Positions 23,401-36,100 of a DNA stretch of 64,000 nucleotides are shown here, in pieces. How positions within the stretch are numbered: position 1 is the first letter of the stretch; each line of letters starts with the position of its first letter. Location of the stretch: NCBI GenBank assembly GCA_963969595.1, contig OZ018409.1:20306975-20370974 (forward strand), written 5' to 3'. The notes under the pieces are model-generated. The model ran no database searches. It was given only the letters and a program-made list of their open reading frames with translations, and had not been told where the DNA came from. Both the position numbers and the translations under genes were made by a program. This DNA is from Neckera pumila (taxonomy: Eukaryota > Streptophyta > Bryopsida > Hypnales > Neckeraceae).

Positions 23401-26239
23401 GCCTAACAACCTTTGTACACAATAGGGAGCCTCTACGTCTCCAATTGAATACCACCTACAAAAAAATTGACTCAAAAATGGTCATTGAAGAGGACAAATC
23501 TCTCATGAAATTTCTTCAAAAGTGCTCAAATAATTGAATAAATGAAGGCACTAAACTTCTTTAGTTTTTTTAAAACCTAGAGAGTGGGTTGAAATTAGGG
23601 ATACATGATACAGTTTTACATTCTTTTATCTTCCACCTCACTATTTTTCCATTTAAAATTGCTAAAAATATGGAGATATTCTTGCTTTGCAGACTTGAAT
23701 ATAGACTCAATTATTTGAAATAGTGTACATTTTAATTGAGAAGATATACTTCAGTAAGTGGCATTGTAAGGCACCTAGTGCTTTTGGATGTCTTTACCTT
23801 AGTTTCTAAAAGCAAAACTAATTTTCATCATTGCTATTGAATCCAATGACTTATTTATAAAAGAAAAAGTAGTTTTGATGGAGTTCTTGGTCCATGCAAA
23901 ATACAATTTTTGTTGTGCTCAAAAGAATTTTTTGGTGGATTCAAGCATTAATTGTTCACTTTTCGTCCCCAAATATTAGAAAGGGCTTATTGGCCCATGA
24001 TGCTCTAAAAACATTGTTGGTAGTCGGGAAAAATTTCAACTTGCCTTGTCAAAATACAAGGTCCTTATTTGAAACAATAAATTTCTTATTTGTCCTACCT
24101 ATGCAACAATCTATTTTGATTTTCAACCAATCAATTTTTTGATACTTGATCATTTCAAAGATAAATCTAGATGTGTAATCATATATGGCTTCTTCAATTT
24201 AATAAATTAGATATTAACCTTGATAAAATTCAATTCTAACCCTTTGAGCCCCAATTCCATATTTAATGCAATTTTTACTACATTAGGATGCAAAAGAGCA
24301 AAATCGGACCTTGGATTAGAGATCTAAATTGGGTTGGGGACTATAATGTGTCTACCTACTTCAATACTTCAAGAGTGTAGATATGAGCGCATGATTAAGT
24401 ATATAACCAATGCATGTTCTAAAATACACCAAAATTAAATATAAATGCAAGAGCAAATGCAACAATATTAGCAAATCTTTCTTGCAATCATCTAATATAA
24501 CTAAAATATTCCATTAGATTTGCTTTGAGATCAAGACTTTAGTGACTTATTCATCAATTTTGGAGTGTTCGTTGTGGAATGAGGACCAAAATCACCATTA
24601 TATTCAAGAATCAAAGCATGGCCAAAAATGTAGTGGGCCTTATAGATTGATGTTCATGACTACATAATTTAAGAGCATTTTTTTTCATACCATTGGTTTG
24701 GCTATGGTAGATTGGTAGCAAAGGCCAATTCTATTGTACATAATTTAGCCAAGCAAGTATTAAGTTTGAAAGCAGTGATACTCAATTGTCTTCTTATGTC
24801 CTATATGGGCATTTTAATGGACAATTTATCATTGGAGTTGAAATCTTTCTAAAACAAGTGAAAAAAAAAATATAGAAACTTTAACCAAGGCATATTACAT
24901 AAAAGACAAAATGCAATGTTTATCTTTTATATCAAAAAATGAAATAAAGATTACATGTCACTGGAAGGAAAACTTCATATTTTAAATGTCACATTGAACC
25001 TATTTTCAATGTAAAATAATAACATTTTCAATAAAGCACATGAGGCACGTGGTGCAACAACAACATGGATTTTCACGCGAGAATTAGCATATTATTTATA
25101 TTGTTGTAATATCAATTGAGATTGTTAACTTATTGTGGCCAAGAACCTTTGAAATTCAATTGTTCAAATTTGTTCTATTCTTCTATTATGGCACTTATTA
25201 CCCCATCTTGCAACTTTGCAATTGAATTTTACTAGAATGATTACATGTTTTTGATTTGTTAGAGGTGATACCATTAAAAGTAGAATAAGTTGTTCCTTCC
25301 TTATGCGCAATCATCATAGGCAATTATTGTAAGAGATGTTCACTTCTTTTTTAATATTTATATTGTGCTACAAAATAAATTGCAAAAAAGATAAGTATTT
25401 TACTTTTGATGATGTGGTCAGTAATCCTTGTTGAATTCAATCTATTTTTAAGCTCACTTTTTGAATCTTTATGTTTTCTTCAACCCTATCCTTTGTCTCT
25501 TCAAATGTACAATGCTCATTAGCTTCTTTGCACTTTCACTATTCAAAGGTTTTGAAACTTTACGTCTCTTCAATCCCACCAATTTCCATCTTCTTTGTAA
25601 TGAGTCTAATGTGTCACAATAGTGCTTGTCTTCCATACTTGCGCTTTGCACAGAGGTGTATTGGGATTTGCAAGAATTATGATTGGCCATGAGAATTGAC
25701 ATGCCTACACAACTCCAATGTATAAGAGTGCACCTTTGCAAAGCTCACCCACAATTGCAACTCCCAATGGGCATAACCTCTAACATATTTTTTATTTTTA
25801 TTTTGAAACAAATGAAAAAATTATACCATGAATCAATGCCCACGGGGATGGCACATACCTTAATACCTTAAGACAAGTTATTTGTTTTATTTTGTTTTGT
25901 TTTGTTTGTTTGTTACTTACGTTGAGATCTCCTGGATTGTGCATCCTCTGACCCCATGCTTGATATCGTCGGAAAGCCCTCGGCGAGGTAGGGTGCACGG
26001 GCTTTGATTCGTGGCATTTGAATTTATGGTGTGAAAGTAATTGAATTTCAAAGTTTTCTATAAGTTAAAAATTCAAAAGAATTGCTTTTACTTTTGTTTT
26101 GGCTATGCTAACGGCACAGGGCACACCAGTTCATGTGAAGTGAAGCATGCCGTGATACCCGGAGAAGAAACAAAGGCGGGTAAGAAGGCCCGATGCGTTC
26201 ACTCTCCTCACGAAGCTCATGGCTATGGCGGATTCGTCC
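20431..26239. other. AT-rich, transposon-derived spacer
   Basis: Nearly 6 kb without an intact gene. It is very AT-rich, with short frames only. The recognisable content is the Tc1-like transposase fossil at about 22540-23140. A minus-strand frame at 25469-25741 (90 codons, Lys/Arg-rich end) could be another transposase scrap, but I cannot identify it. Confidence 0.5.
22540..23140 (-). pseudogene. Degenerate Tc1/mariner-superfamily transposase (DD34E type)
   Basis: Reading the minus strand through stops and a frameshift gives the Tc1-like catalytic domain. First comes STKNVKAKLEFAHLHKDWTK, the segment before the first Asp. Then FSDETRINHFNSND with catalytic Asp codon at 22923-22925. Then LDNVPSHT with Asp codon at 22672-22674, followed by KWFSKQQYSIIE, PIQSLDFNH. 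Counting stop codons as positions, the last residue falls 35 places after the second Asp, exactly the DD34E spacing, but the Glu is replaced and a stop precedes it. At least five stops and one frameshift make it non-functional. The stretch between the first and second Asp motifs is shorter than usual (about 80 codons), suggesting a deletion. TIRs were not located. Confidence 0.7.
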
Positions 26240-26248
26240 AAACCCTAA
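26240..26248 (+). promoter_or_regulatory. Telo-box (AAACCCTAA)
   Basis: AAACCCTAA lies 60 bp upstream of the metaxin start codon. In plants this motif is common in promoters and 5' UTRs of housekeeping genes and binds Myb-type telomere-repeat proteins. The motif is seen directly; its function here is inferred from position. Confidence 0.55.
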
Positions 26249-26307
26249 AATTGTCTCTCCCGTTGCCATTTCCATTTCAGGCGCATTGATCAATCGCATT
26301 TTCGATT

Positions 26308-27306
26308 ATGGACATGATGGACATGGCCTCGCCGCCGGAGACTACAGGTAGCAGCAGCGGTGCCCCTTCGTCCCTGGTGCTAGTCACTCGGCCGGCTGCT
26401 TTCGGGCTTCCCACGGCATGTCCGGTATGTCTGCCCGCGTTTCTGTATCTGCGCTTGGCTGCGGTTTCATTTGAGGTGCATGTGACTGCCGTGCAGCCAG
26501 ATAGCGAGGATCTCCCCTCGTTGGAGTACGGGGAGAATGTGGGATTCGCCAGTGAGAATGGCGGAGTAGTGGAGTTTCTGCGGAAGGAGCATGTAGTGGA
26601 TTTGGATGTGGAGTTGTCCGACAGCGAGAAAGCGGAGCTGGAGGCTTGTAAGGCGATGATGGAGTCCTGGGTGGCGCACGCTAGTGCGTATGAGGTTTGG
26701 CTGCGGGATAACGATCGGCAGTGTAAGGCCGTCTATTTCTCGGAGCTTCCGTGGCTTCTTGTTCAGGCGTTGGATTGGAAGCAGCGTCTCGCGGTGATGC
26801 AACGGTTGGGAGTTACTCCGGAGAATGCCGACTCGAGGGCGGAGGAGCTCTACAGGAAGGCCAGTCAGGCGTACTCGGCGCTCTCGGTGCTTCTTGGTGA
26901 CCAGAAGTTTTTTTTCCATAATCGACCGTCGAGCCTTGATGCGCTCGTGCTTGGTCACCTCCTGTTCCACTTGAAGGTGCCATTCGAGATTTCGACTTTG
27001 AAGGGAGAGATTCTTAAGTACCAGAATTTGGTGGATTATGCGGAACATTGGTCGAAGCAGCTGCTTGGAGAAGAAGAGGATGCTGCCTTTCGTCCGAAGG
27101 CACCACCACCTCCCCCTGCGAAGCCAGTGCCGAAAGAGAGAGAGAAACCGGCGAAGAAGCCTCGGAACGAGAAGGATATTACATTCAAGAAGCGGGCGAA
27201 GTATTTTGTGATTGTGCAGTTCGTGGCGGTGTTGGTATATGTTTTGCTTGCGGGCATTGAAGTTGATGATGGTGATGAAGACAACGCCGGGGAGGATGAT
27301 GAATGA
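26308..27306 (+). CDS. MTX: Metaxin-like mitochondrial outer-membrane protein
   Basis: A single uninterrupted 332-aa frame. Plant metaxin works with the sorting and assembly machinery (SAM50) that inserts beta-barrel proteins into the mitochondrial outer membrane. The N-terminal half has the GST-like fold expected of the family, with the PTACPVCLPAFLYLRLA segment (about residues 33-50). The C-terminal GST-like half includes FFFHNRPSSLDALVLGHLLF (about 200-220), the signature of the metaxin/Tom37 group. Next come a proline-rich stretch and a basic stretch (about 253-290, PPPPPAKPVPKEREKPAKKP), a single hydrophobic segment YFVIVQFVAVLVYVLLAGI (about 297-315) that would anchor it, and an acidic tail. 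Length suits plant metaxins. The first ATG is used; ATGs at codons 3, 4 and 6 are alternatives. The gene is GC-rich compared with its flanks. Confidence 0.88.
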   Translation: MDMMDMASPPETTGSSSGAPSSLVLVTRPAAFGLPTACPVCLPAFLYLRLAAVSFEVHVTAVQPDSEDLPSLEYGENVGFASENGGVVEFLRKEHVVDLDVELSDSEKAELEACKAMMESWVAHASAYEVWLRDNDRQCKAVYFSELPWLLVQALDWKQRLAVMQRLGVTPENADSRAEELYRKASQAYSALSVLLGDQKFFFHNRPSSLDALVLGHLLFHLKVPFEISTLKGEILKYQNLVDYAEHWSKQLLGEEEDAAFRPKAPPPPPAKPVPKEREKPAKKPRNEKDITFKKRAKYFVIVQFVAVLVYVLLAGIEVDDGDEDNAGEDDE

Positions 27307-28174
27307 GAGTCGTGACCTTACTCTTGCTGTAGGTTTTCGTAATGCAGGGATCGCAATCGATGTTCACCCTTGTAAGAAGACCAGTCTCTCTGTTCCAATT
27401 TTGACCTAATTCCTACTCATACCTTTGAAGATTCACGACCCAGGGGCCGCCCATTGCCTGCTGTTTAGATACATCAAACAAGGTATCCTCCTTTGCTGTG
27501 GTGCTACATCCAATGGAAGTGATTGCGGATCTTTTGCCTTCAAGTGCATGACATTAGGTGTTCTAGTCATTAGGTGCTGCTTTAGCAGACAGTTGCTGAA
27601 GAAGCGCTGTGAAGAGGCCATGCCCAGTCTCACTTGTGAATCTCTTTGAACACTTTCAAAGGCTTTTGACGGGCGTGAAAGACTCTGTTTTAATCCTGGG
27701 TGATCGCCGTGTGGTTAATTCAATGATGGTACAGTTTAATTCAGATTGAGGTACAGGTTTCTTCAGGGTTTAGGGTGTAGGGTGTAGGCTTGTGAAGAGA
27801 ATCATTTTGGAGCGGCAAATTTGTGTATTATCAGCTTTGAAAACATTTCTCTGTAAGTATTACTTGTAAGACAGGTTTTCAGATGATTAAAGGACGATTA
27901 ATTGCATGGAGTCATACCGGTTGGAGTTTAGAGTAAGCAGACACGTGTCTGCTGAATTGCACAAACTGTTATGCATAGTCAGTTGTCAAAATTGGTTTTG
28001 ATGTCTCAATTTCTCAATTATTTTGCTTATTTTTTGGTCGTGGCATTCTGTTCAAGGGAAATTTTCATTCTCGGGAATCGTAATTTTGTGGGTTGCAAGA
28101 CTCTTTAGACTCTTTAGTTCTGTCTACAGTTGGAACTCTAAGGTAGCCGACCCATTTCTAACCGCTTAACCCGC
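27307..28174. other. Spacer with probable metaxin 3' UTR
   Basis: No gene is supported. The first 500-600 bases after the metaxin stop keep a mixed base composition and probably include its 3' UTR. A 74-codon frame at 27425-27649 has no recognisable motif. Confidence 0.45.
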
Positions 28175-28828
28175 TTAACCCCTAAATGCCCAAGGCCTTT
28201 TTTGAACTTCTAAGAATTTGCTCTAAATTGAACAAAAAGCCAACATTTTGATAAGTTGTATCAATTTTTTATGAATTGTAACTGTATAAATTCAAACTAG
28301 ACATGTTAGAGGTCACATAGGAAAAGAAAACACAACAATATGACTTGTGAATTGAAAGATTATAATGTTTGATTATGAGGGTGTTAAAATTGCAAAAGCG
28401 ACTTGAAGTCTTTCAATTCTCTTTTCACATTCCAAATCTAAAAGTTGGTCAACAAAAAAACATGAGGTTAAAGGACCTAACTTGCATAACCCCAATCAAT
28501 TTACGGCTTCTCAAAATCTATTCTACAATTTTTTTAAATGAATTTTTATTGTGATTTTTCCTCCAAGATCTAGTGTATTTGAGGCTCATTTTGAAGAGCT
28601 CTCAACACTACGGAAAGTCAAGATTGCAATGGGTACCCTTGCACAAAATATTGAATAGAAAAAACATAATCAATCATTTTCAAGATCAAATTTTTGATAT
28701 GAAAACTAGACTTCAAAAAGAATTCTTCAAAAATATAAATTATTAAAAATAACAACTTCGTTAGGTTTTATTTAACTTCAAAGTTTTGTTGACACCAATA
28801 TTTGGTGCCTTGGGCATTTAGGGATTAA
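28175..28828 (+). repeat. Dispersed repeat B, copy 2 (intact ends)
   Basis: A 654-bp element starting TTAACCCCTAAATGCCCAAG and ending CCTTGGGCATTTAGGGATTAA, so its ends are about 20-bp inverted repeats. Its interior matches 4212-4976. It carries no coding frame of note and is a non-autonomous DNA element by structure. The TTAACCCC terminus is shared with repeat A. Confidence 0.7.
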
Positions 28829-30369
28829 GCAATTACGCATATTTTGCATACTTGGCATCTTTGGAGCGCATGTTTTTTGAGTGCGGAATTTTTTTCCGTA
28901 TATAGTAATTCAGTTTGGAAGGATTGTATACTTTTACAAAAATTTATTACACAAATGTAATTACTTTAATTTTTTAGTGAAAGATTCTCTTCGATCTATA
29001 ATGGTGATATAGACCTTTCTATTTCTAACCTTAGGCTGATTGCAAAATTGACCAAGGGCTGGTTGCAATATTGAGAGCCTTGTAGTCAATCATAATGCGT
29101 CACAACTATTCTAAAAACTGAGCCACAACTTCATGGAAAGAGAGCAATCTATAGGGGGGTGATCAGAAATGGGTTAGCTATTATATGTCACTGACTAAAA
29201 GACCAAAAGAACTCTCATCATACGTGTTTAGAATTCAATATGTGGATGTTCCTCAATCACTTGTGGACACTTCAAGATATAATGAATTATGAAATTAGAG
29301 TGTTGTAATCAAGAGATTGAGGTGAAGAGGTTCTTACAGCATTGTGGGCTCTATAGAATTTGATATTCAAGACATTGATGAAGCTTTTCACATTTATGCA
29401 TATGGATGAAACATGCAAAATATTGATGAAAACTCAATTTTTCTTCTTTCCGTGTGCATTCAATCAAAAGTGCAATCCCATCCTAAGATTTTGTATCTAT
29501 TTTATGATTTTGGAATATTCATTTTAGAATATTCAAGGACACAATCATTCAATGTCTCATGAAAACAAGAGTATGCAATACCTTTTGCCTTGCCCAATAA
29601 TCTCCACAACTATCCTAAAAGACTATAAATCTGCAATTCCTATCGGCTTGCCCAAATTCCCATGACTATTCAAAAAGACAAGAGTATATAACAATAAAAA
29701 CTCAAAAATATTTCTTAATAATGTAATGTGAAAGTTTAAAAATAATGTGCCAAGCCTTGTATCGGCAAGATTGAAAATTCCCTTAGTAAATTTTTTTCAA
29801 AGAAAACTAAGAGCCTTAACCCTTTACGGCCAAGGGTGCTCTGAAACAATTCAAGGATATTCTTAGTTAGTGGTTGTTTTCAATAAAATCTTGAAAAATA
29901 GTTTGACCTTGTGTTGATTTGTCCACATGGATGGAATGCAAACCACTACATGTCTGACAGGACTGCATCCAATAGACTGAGCTCGCATGACTATAAACAT
30001 TTGCATGACCTTGACTCATTTAGACCCCTTTCTGTGGAGTCAATATTCATCCAAAATCATTGTATATGGGCTTGTACATAGGCTCATTAGATGCACAATA
30101 TCTGTATCCTTTTATTTCATTCAAACATGGCTTATAGGTGGGCCATTGGCTAAAAATTATTTCCAAAATTTAGATTAAATTGATCAAAATGGATAAACTC
30201 GGCCCTAAATTTTAGGAATTATTAGTAGACTTTGAGAAGTTGCATATCTAGTTTTGAAGAATCACTTGAAGGTTTCAAGTATTTATATAAAATATTATAC
30301 GAGTCCCTTAGATACTAAGCAGATATATTGCTAACTTTCAAAGAAAGTTTGATTTCTACTAACTCCAAT
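28829..30369. other. AT-rich spacer
   Basis: I see no gene. A fragment near 29817-29840 (TTAACCCTTTACGGCCAAGG) resembles one terminus of the TTAACCC repeat family. The longest frame (63 codons at 29987) has no recognisable motif. Confidence 0.45.
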
Positions 30370-30372
30370 AGA

Positions 30373-30544
30373 CACTAGTAGAAAATTTAGATTTTTTGTT
30401 GATTTGGTCGCGTTGATCGAGGTCACTTTTCTGTTGACTTGAACAATAATCTGTTGATCTCAATAGATTATTGTTCAAGTCAACAGAAAAGTGACCCCAA
30501 TCAACGCGACCAAATCAACAGAAAATCTAAATTTTCTACTAGTA
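30373..30544. mobile_element. CACTA-type hairpin MITE, copy 1
   Basis: A 172-bp, almost perfect hairpin. The left end is CACTAGTAGAAAATTTAG and the right end is its inverted copy with one change at the tip (TACTAGTA). Arms of about 80 bp pair nearly throughout. The 3-bp direct repeat AGA flanks it (30370-30372 and 30545-30547), the target-duplication length of the CACTA (En/Spm) superfamily. A second family member is at 54841-55032. It encodes nothing. Confidence 0.8.
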
Positions 30545-30753
30545 AGAGGTAAGAGAAATTATTCAAGTTAATGGAAGCCATGTATGCCTATATAAAGTAG
30601 TAGTCATTTCCATAGCAAGGTGTAGCAATATAATAGCTACATCAAAAGAATTCAAGTTTCATTGATGACAAATGAACCAAATTTAGATGAATCAAGAAGC
30701 CAACAATTTTTTTTGAAGTGGACGTGATTTTTTTTTGCCTTTCAATGAAAGAA

Positions 30754-31686
30754 TTAACCCCTAAAGGTCAGAGACTATGTTTTCACCAAAAACACTCCAA
30801 AACTGCCATTTCTAGAACAAGTACTAAATTTTAGAAAAAAAAACATTTTTGGATACGTATAACCATAAGATCTTGTAGAAAACTTGTTTGAGAATATATA
30901 GAAAAAATTTCAAAATTTTCCACCCTGTAGATTGCAAGATATTAGCATTTGAGTTAACAAAACTCTTTTTATGGCCCTGCAAAAAACCGGGCAGCTGCAC
31001 TTCACAAGGTCACATTTAAATAAAAAATGTCCAAAATGGTGGTTACTCCTTGAATTCATTCTTCAAAGAAAGTTGACTACTTGCTTGAAAAATTTCAAAT
31101 CATTTGGAATTGTACAACATATAGAAAATTAATAGGTTGTAGAAAAAAGTAGAGAATGATTCAAAACACTAAATTGTTAAGAATTTAATTATGAAACTGA
31201 AAAATATCAATCCCAACGGTTGTCATGTTGCAATAAACAATATAAATCATTTTTTTTTAATTTTTTTCAAAAATGTTAAAAATGGAGTTAGATAAAGGAC
31301 TTCAAAGTTTATTTTAGAGTAGGGAATCCATACCTGCCCACAAACTAGAACACCTCATAATTTTCATCTCATAAATCAAAATGGAATAACTCAAAGCTTC
31401 ATACGTATATATAAATCTAAAGAACCAATTTCAAGTTTTTATTTTTTTTAAAAGTGTTCTTTTAGAAATTTTTTGAGTTGCCCGCCAACCGTTGAAAATG
31501 ACATATCATCCAATAACTTTTTAACCATGCAGTCAAAAGTTTTGAAAATTGTTGGGCCTTAAAGCTACTCCTTGGGCACACGTTGTGTGAACTTTTCAAA
31601 GAAAAAAAATAAAATTTCCGTTCGTAGTGAGTTGCCCAAAATCGCTATGTTGCCAAAAAAACGCCGTTTTGTCCTTTAGGGGTTAA
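30754..31686 (+). repeat. Dispersed repeat A, copy 2
   Basis: A 933-bp copy of the repeat at 3194-4131, in the same orientation. It starts TTAACCCCTAAAGG and ends CCTTTAGGGGTTAA, a 14-bp perfect inverted terminus and better preserved than in copy 1. No coding capacity. Confidence 0.7.
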
Positions 31687-33101
31687 GGGCTTTGATCATC
31701 CAATGTCCAAATTTAGATTCTTCTTGTATTTTTCTTATATAGAGTTTTTAAGAAATTCCATAATACTCTCAAATTTCAATTTTACACAAATATACTCCCT
31801 CAAATCCACTAAAAACCTCCAAATCAAGCAAAATTCTTGTCCCACTAAAATGCTCCGTTTCCTAATTTTGATTGTTGAATAAGTTTTGGCCAGGTTGGAC
31901 AACCTTGTGGGGGCAAGTCAAGCGATTAAGGAGCATTCTTCTCCTAGGTTGCTCGGCCTTGCCCATATGAAGCACCTTGTACTTGTTGTGCTCCTGAGAC
32001 AATAGTATTGACAATGTATTTGGTGATCACTTAGGCGCTATGAAAATTTGTTCATGAAGTGGTTTAGGTTTCTTTGTTGCGGGTATTTAGATTGGGGCAC
32101 ATATTTCTAGTTTTCATTGTTGCCACCAACCTTTAATGAATCAAAAATGATGGAGCTAGCAGCATTTATAACTTATGCTCAAAAATGGTACTTTCTGCAT
32201 GGCTTTTAGGTGCCTAGATGATGACGCCTAAGCTAGAGATTTTGCATAGATCTAGAGGATGGGTTATTAGTTTTTGAATGCCTATATCACTAGCAAAAAG
32301 ACTAAAATTGTAGTTAATCCCTCATTGAGAAGCTTTTTGGAGGTTATTAGTGGGATGGAGGGAGTAACAAATTCTTTTCAAGGATAGGAGTGGAGATGCT
32401 CCAATATCAAAATCTTACCATAGGATAGTTTGTATTCCATAATAATTTTAAAAATAGATGCCAAACTTTTTCGAAAAATTATTTTTGAAAAAAAAGAAAT
32501 GTATGAAAAAAAAATTGTATTAAAAGAAAATTGTATGAAAAAAAAAATGAATCGTGATGAACAGATCTCCTTTATTATCCAGAAAAAATTAAATATAAGT
32601 GCCCATCCTGCCCGTCACTTACGGTATCTGGATCTGCTGAAAGGGGATGATGGCTTTGCGCGCGGGTGACCTGGGAGCCACTGACCCGTCCCGTCCAACG
32701 CCCGCTGCGATGGACTTGGCCATGCTCCAAGTGCATTCTTTGGCCCACCAAGCCTCGGAGATGATTTGCGAGAATTCGCACAGACGAAGCGGATATGGCC
32801 ATGACAACGCCGATGCTGTTGCAAGGCTATCGAAATCACTCAGACTAATCCCCCGCCCTTGCTCTTTCCAATTTCGTCCCACTTCCTTCCAAATCCTGCC
32901 TCCCAACAAACAGACGCCCTCACTGAATCCGACCTCAGTTCTTGCAACTCCCCATCCGCTGCAATTTGCAACTGCAACGAAGCAGCTATCTTTACCTTCA
33001 GGGTTTTGAACTTATGTGAGATTGTGAGATTTTGTGATCTTTCTTTGGAGGTTTGGAAGCTCGAGACCTTGAAATTTTCGAGCTCGTGAGTGGCGAGCAA
33101 G
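31687..33101. other. Spacer and probable FtsZ promoter/5' UTR
   Basis: AT-rich to about 32590, then a sharp rise in GC to the FtsZ start. A 120-codon plus frame (32647-33009) lies in this GC-rich leader. It shows no domain and is more likely 5' UTR. No TATA box is clear, though an AAATATAAG tract occurs near 32590. Confidence 0.4.
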
Positions 33102-36100
33102 ATGGGTTCGATGGCTAGGTTGAGTCCTGGCCCGTTGGGCTCGACATTGGGCTCGACATTGGGCTCCACGCGGGGATCGACATCACCACAGTGCTGCTAT
33201 CTCAGAAGCTCGGTCGCGGCGAGGCAATGTGGGTGCGTGATTGTGGAGAGTGGGAAGCAGCTACGGTACAAGGGGCAGTTCATGGGCAATGCGAAAGGGG
33301 TCTTCAATGGCGCCCCGCGTTGGGGCTTGAGGATGCAAAATAGTAGGCGGAGTAACAGTGTGGTGGTGGCCATGAGTAGCGCTAAAATCAAGGTCATTGG
33401 GGTGGGCGGCGGGGGTAACAATGCCGTCAACCGCATGATTGGGAGTGGTATTCAGGTATGCCGTTTTCGTCCCCTTCTCAGTAATTTGCTTGAAGTTTCA
33501 ACCGAAGCCGTGAAGTCAAACATTCAGACAGGAAAAATAGAGCAAGGATTCTGGTTCATTCATGGATGGCATCATCGCTTTCAAAAGATCTCTCTGAATG
33601 GCGAATGTAGCACCTTCCCTGTCGAAACGTCTCGTCAAGGTTGAATATGAGGGCAATCTCGTACGTGAGAATCTGTGTAAATTTCTAAGGTGGTTGTCTG
33701 GTGCAATTCTTTTCTCCCCACTCCAAGATATCGTACCGGGCAGAAGGAGGATCCAAAATGTGGGGTAGGGTTTAGTAATACTGATTATCGACACAAATCA
33801 TTTTAGAGTTGATGGTTCTGTCACTGAATCAACAGTGAATCGATGGTTTTGCTGCATTAGGCATTTATCAAGGTGTTGATATGACTTAATGTTCCAGAGA
33901 CGGTAATTTAGAGGACGTACCGTGCAGACCCGGCGTTCTATAGGGTATCGAACGCAACGAAGTCCTTTCGAAGTATGGAGGACTTCGACTTTTCTCTGAA
34001 TATGGAGGACATAATGCCAAGTTGTCCTGCTAAATCAAGAATGTCTCTGTATGTATTTTCTAAGTCGATCAAAGGATTCATATTGAGACGTTAGAGCAGT
34101 ACTACCCTCTTCTGACTCACCTATGAGAGAGCAACATAGTTACCTTGAAACTAGAATCGACATTAACTATTATCATTACTACAGTTACATGAAATCAACC
34201 CATACGGATCCCTTTTGCTGAAATTTAATCTGACTCTAAGCAGGGTGGCCTGCTCGACCTTACAACCATTCCGATTTTAACACAAACCCTACTCTGAGGG
34301 TTTCTGTTTTATGAGGGTCCCTGAAGCCATTGATAGGGTCTTCATCAGCAGGGTCTTCATGCTGGGTTTCCTCCTCAGGTTCCTCTGCAGTACAATCTAG
34401 CCCCCAATATCTTTAACGTCACTGACTGACTTTAGGTGACCTGTATTAAGTATGATGACTTGAAGATTGTTCTCTACAGTAATGAAATGTCTATTTAGGG
34501 TGGCAGTGCTCAGTACTATTGCCATGATGCATTTGATGGGCTTTGAGTATCCATTTGCTTGAACATGACTTGGATTGTAGAGAACTCAACTCTGTCCTGC
34601 AGGGTGTGGATTTTTGGGCTATCAACACGGATGTCCAAGCTTTGCGGAAATCCCAAGCGGAGCATCGCGTTCAAATTGGGGAAGCATTGACCCGAGGACT
34701 TGGGACGGGTGGAAAACCTTACCTGGGAGAGCAGGCAGCCGAGGAGTCGATTGAGATCATTGCAGAGGCCGTGGTGGACGCTGATCTCGTCTTCATCACT
34801 GCAGGAATGGGAGGTGGGACAGGTTCCGGTGCTGCCCCGGTTGTAGCCCGCGTGGCCAAAGAGGCTGGACAACTCACTGTGGGCGTCGTCACCTATCCAT
34901 TTACGTTTGAAGGGCGACGCAGAAGCCAGCAGGTAATGTAAAGTCTCCATTCACCATACAGTAAGGGAGTGGTTCCATTCACCACACAGGTGAACCTTGA
35001 ACCTTTCCTTACGACAATCTAGAAACTTGCACCATCTAAACTATGCACATTTATTTTGTGATAACCTAAAAAATCAATTGCAAAAAGAAATGTCAATAAT
35101 TAAGTATTTTAAAAGTTGGCACAAATTAAGTTCCCCTGTTTGGTCAATGGAGCCTCTACCTAATGTGTTTACATTGTGTTGGTTTTAGAGCTCATGAAAG
35201 AAAGATCGTTGAAGGTTGTGATACTTTTGAGAACCATGAGTCTGCACTTTACCCTGTCCACTGACTCATTGCACATATGTTCATAACTTGGATTTTGTCC
35301 AAGCACATGGATACACAATATGACAGATTCTGAGGATATACAAGGAATTTGCATATGTGTGTGTATATCTGTGTGTCATTAGAGAGATTTGAGTGTCTTT
35401 TATCTCTGTCGCACTGGGAACCAGAAGTGAGCCCTGATGATGGGTGGATTGTGATGCAGGCAGTGGAGGCCATAGAGAACCTGCGGAAGTCTGTGGATAG
35501 TCTCATTGTCATCCCCAATGACCGTTTACTTGATGTATCTGAAGAGAAAACGCTTCTCCAGGATGCCTTTTCTCTTGCAGATGATGTTCTTCGGCAGGGA
35601 GTGCAAGGCATTTCAGACATCATCACTGTACGTGTTCAACTTTGTGATAGTCTGGATGATGTCATACTCTGCTGTCTTTCCTAACTGCACAATCCATGAA
35701 TCTACTCAGTCAGTTTCATGAGGACCAGAAGACTATGAAACTGTCACTTATCTGTTGCACTGGTTTTTCGTCGCATACATTATTTGGCATATACGTAGTA
35801 TTTCATGATTCTTTTGTATCATTGGCAACAAAAAGATCAAAAATTCTGAGATCCTGTGCTTGGTGGGGCAGACACCAGGTCTGGTGAATGTCGATTTTGC
35901 AGATGTAAGAGCTGTGATGAGCAACTCCGGAACAGCTATGCTTGGTGTTGGTTCATCAAGTGGCAAGAATCGTGCTGAGGAAGCTGCCACTCAAGCTGCC
36001 TCGGCTCCCCTTATTGAACGCTCCATAGAACAAGCAACTGGCATTGTGTACAATATAACAGGCGGCTCAGATCTCACATTGCAGGAAGTGAACACTGTGT

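Noticed and set aside
26467..27048. 193-codon minus-strand frame
   Set aside because: It is a shadow of the metaxin gene on the other strand and has no domain of its own.
32647..33009. 120-codon plus-strand frame just before FtsZ
   Set aside because: No recognisable domain. It lies in a GC-rich leader where all frames stay open by chance, and fits FtsZ 5' UTR better.
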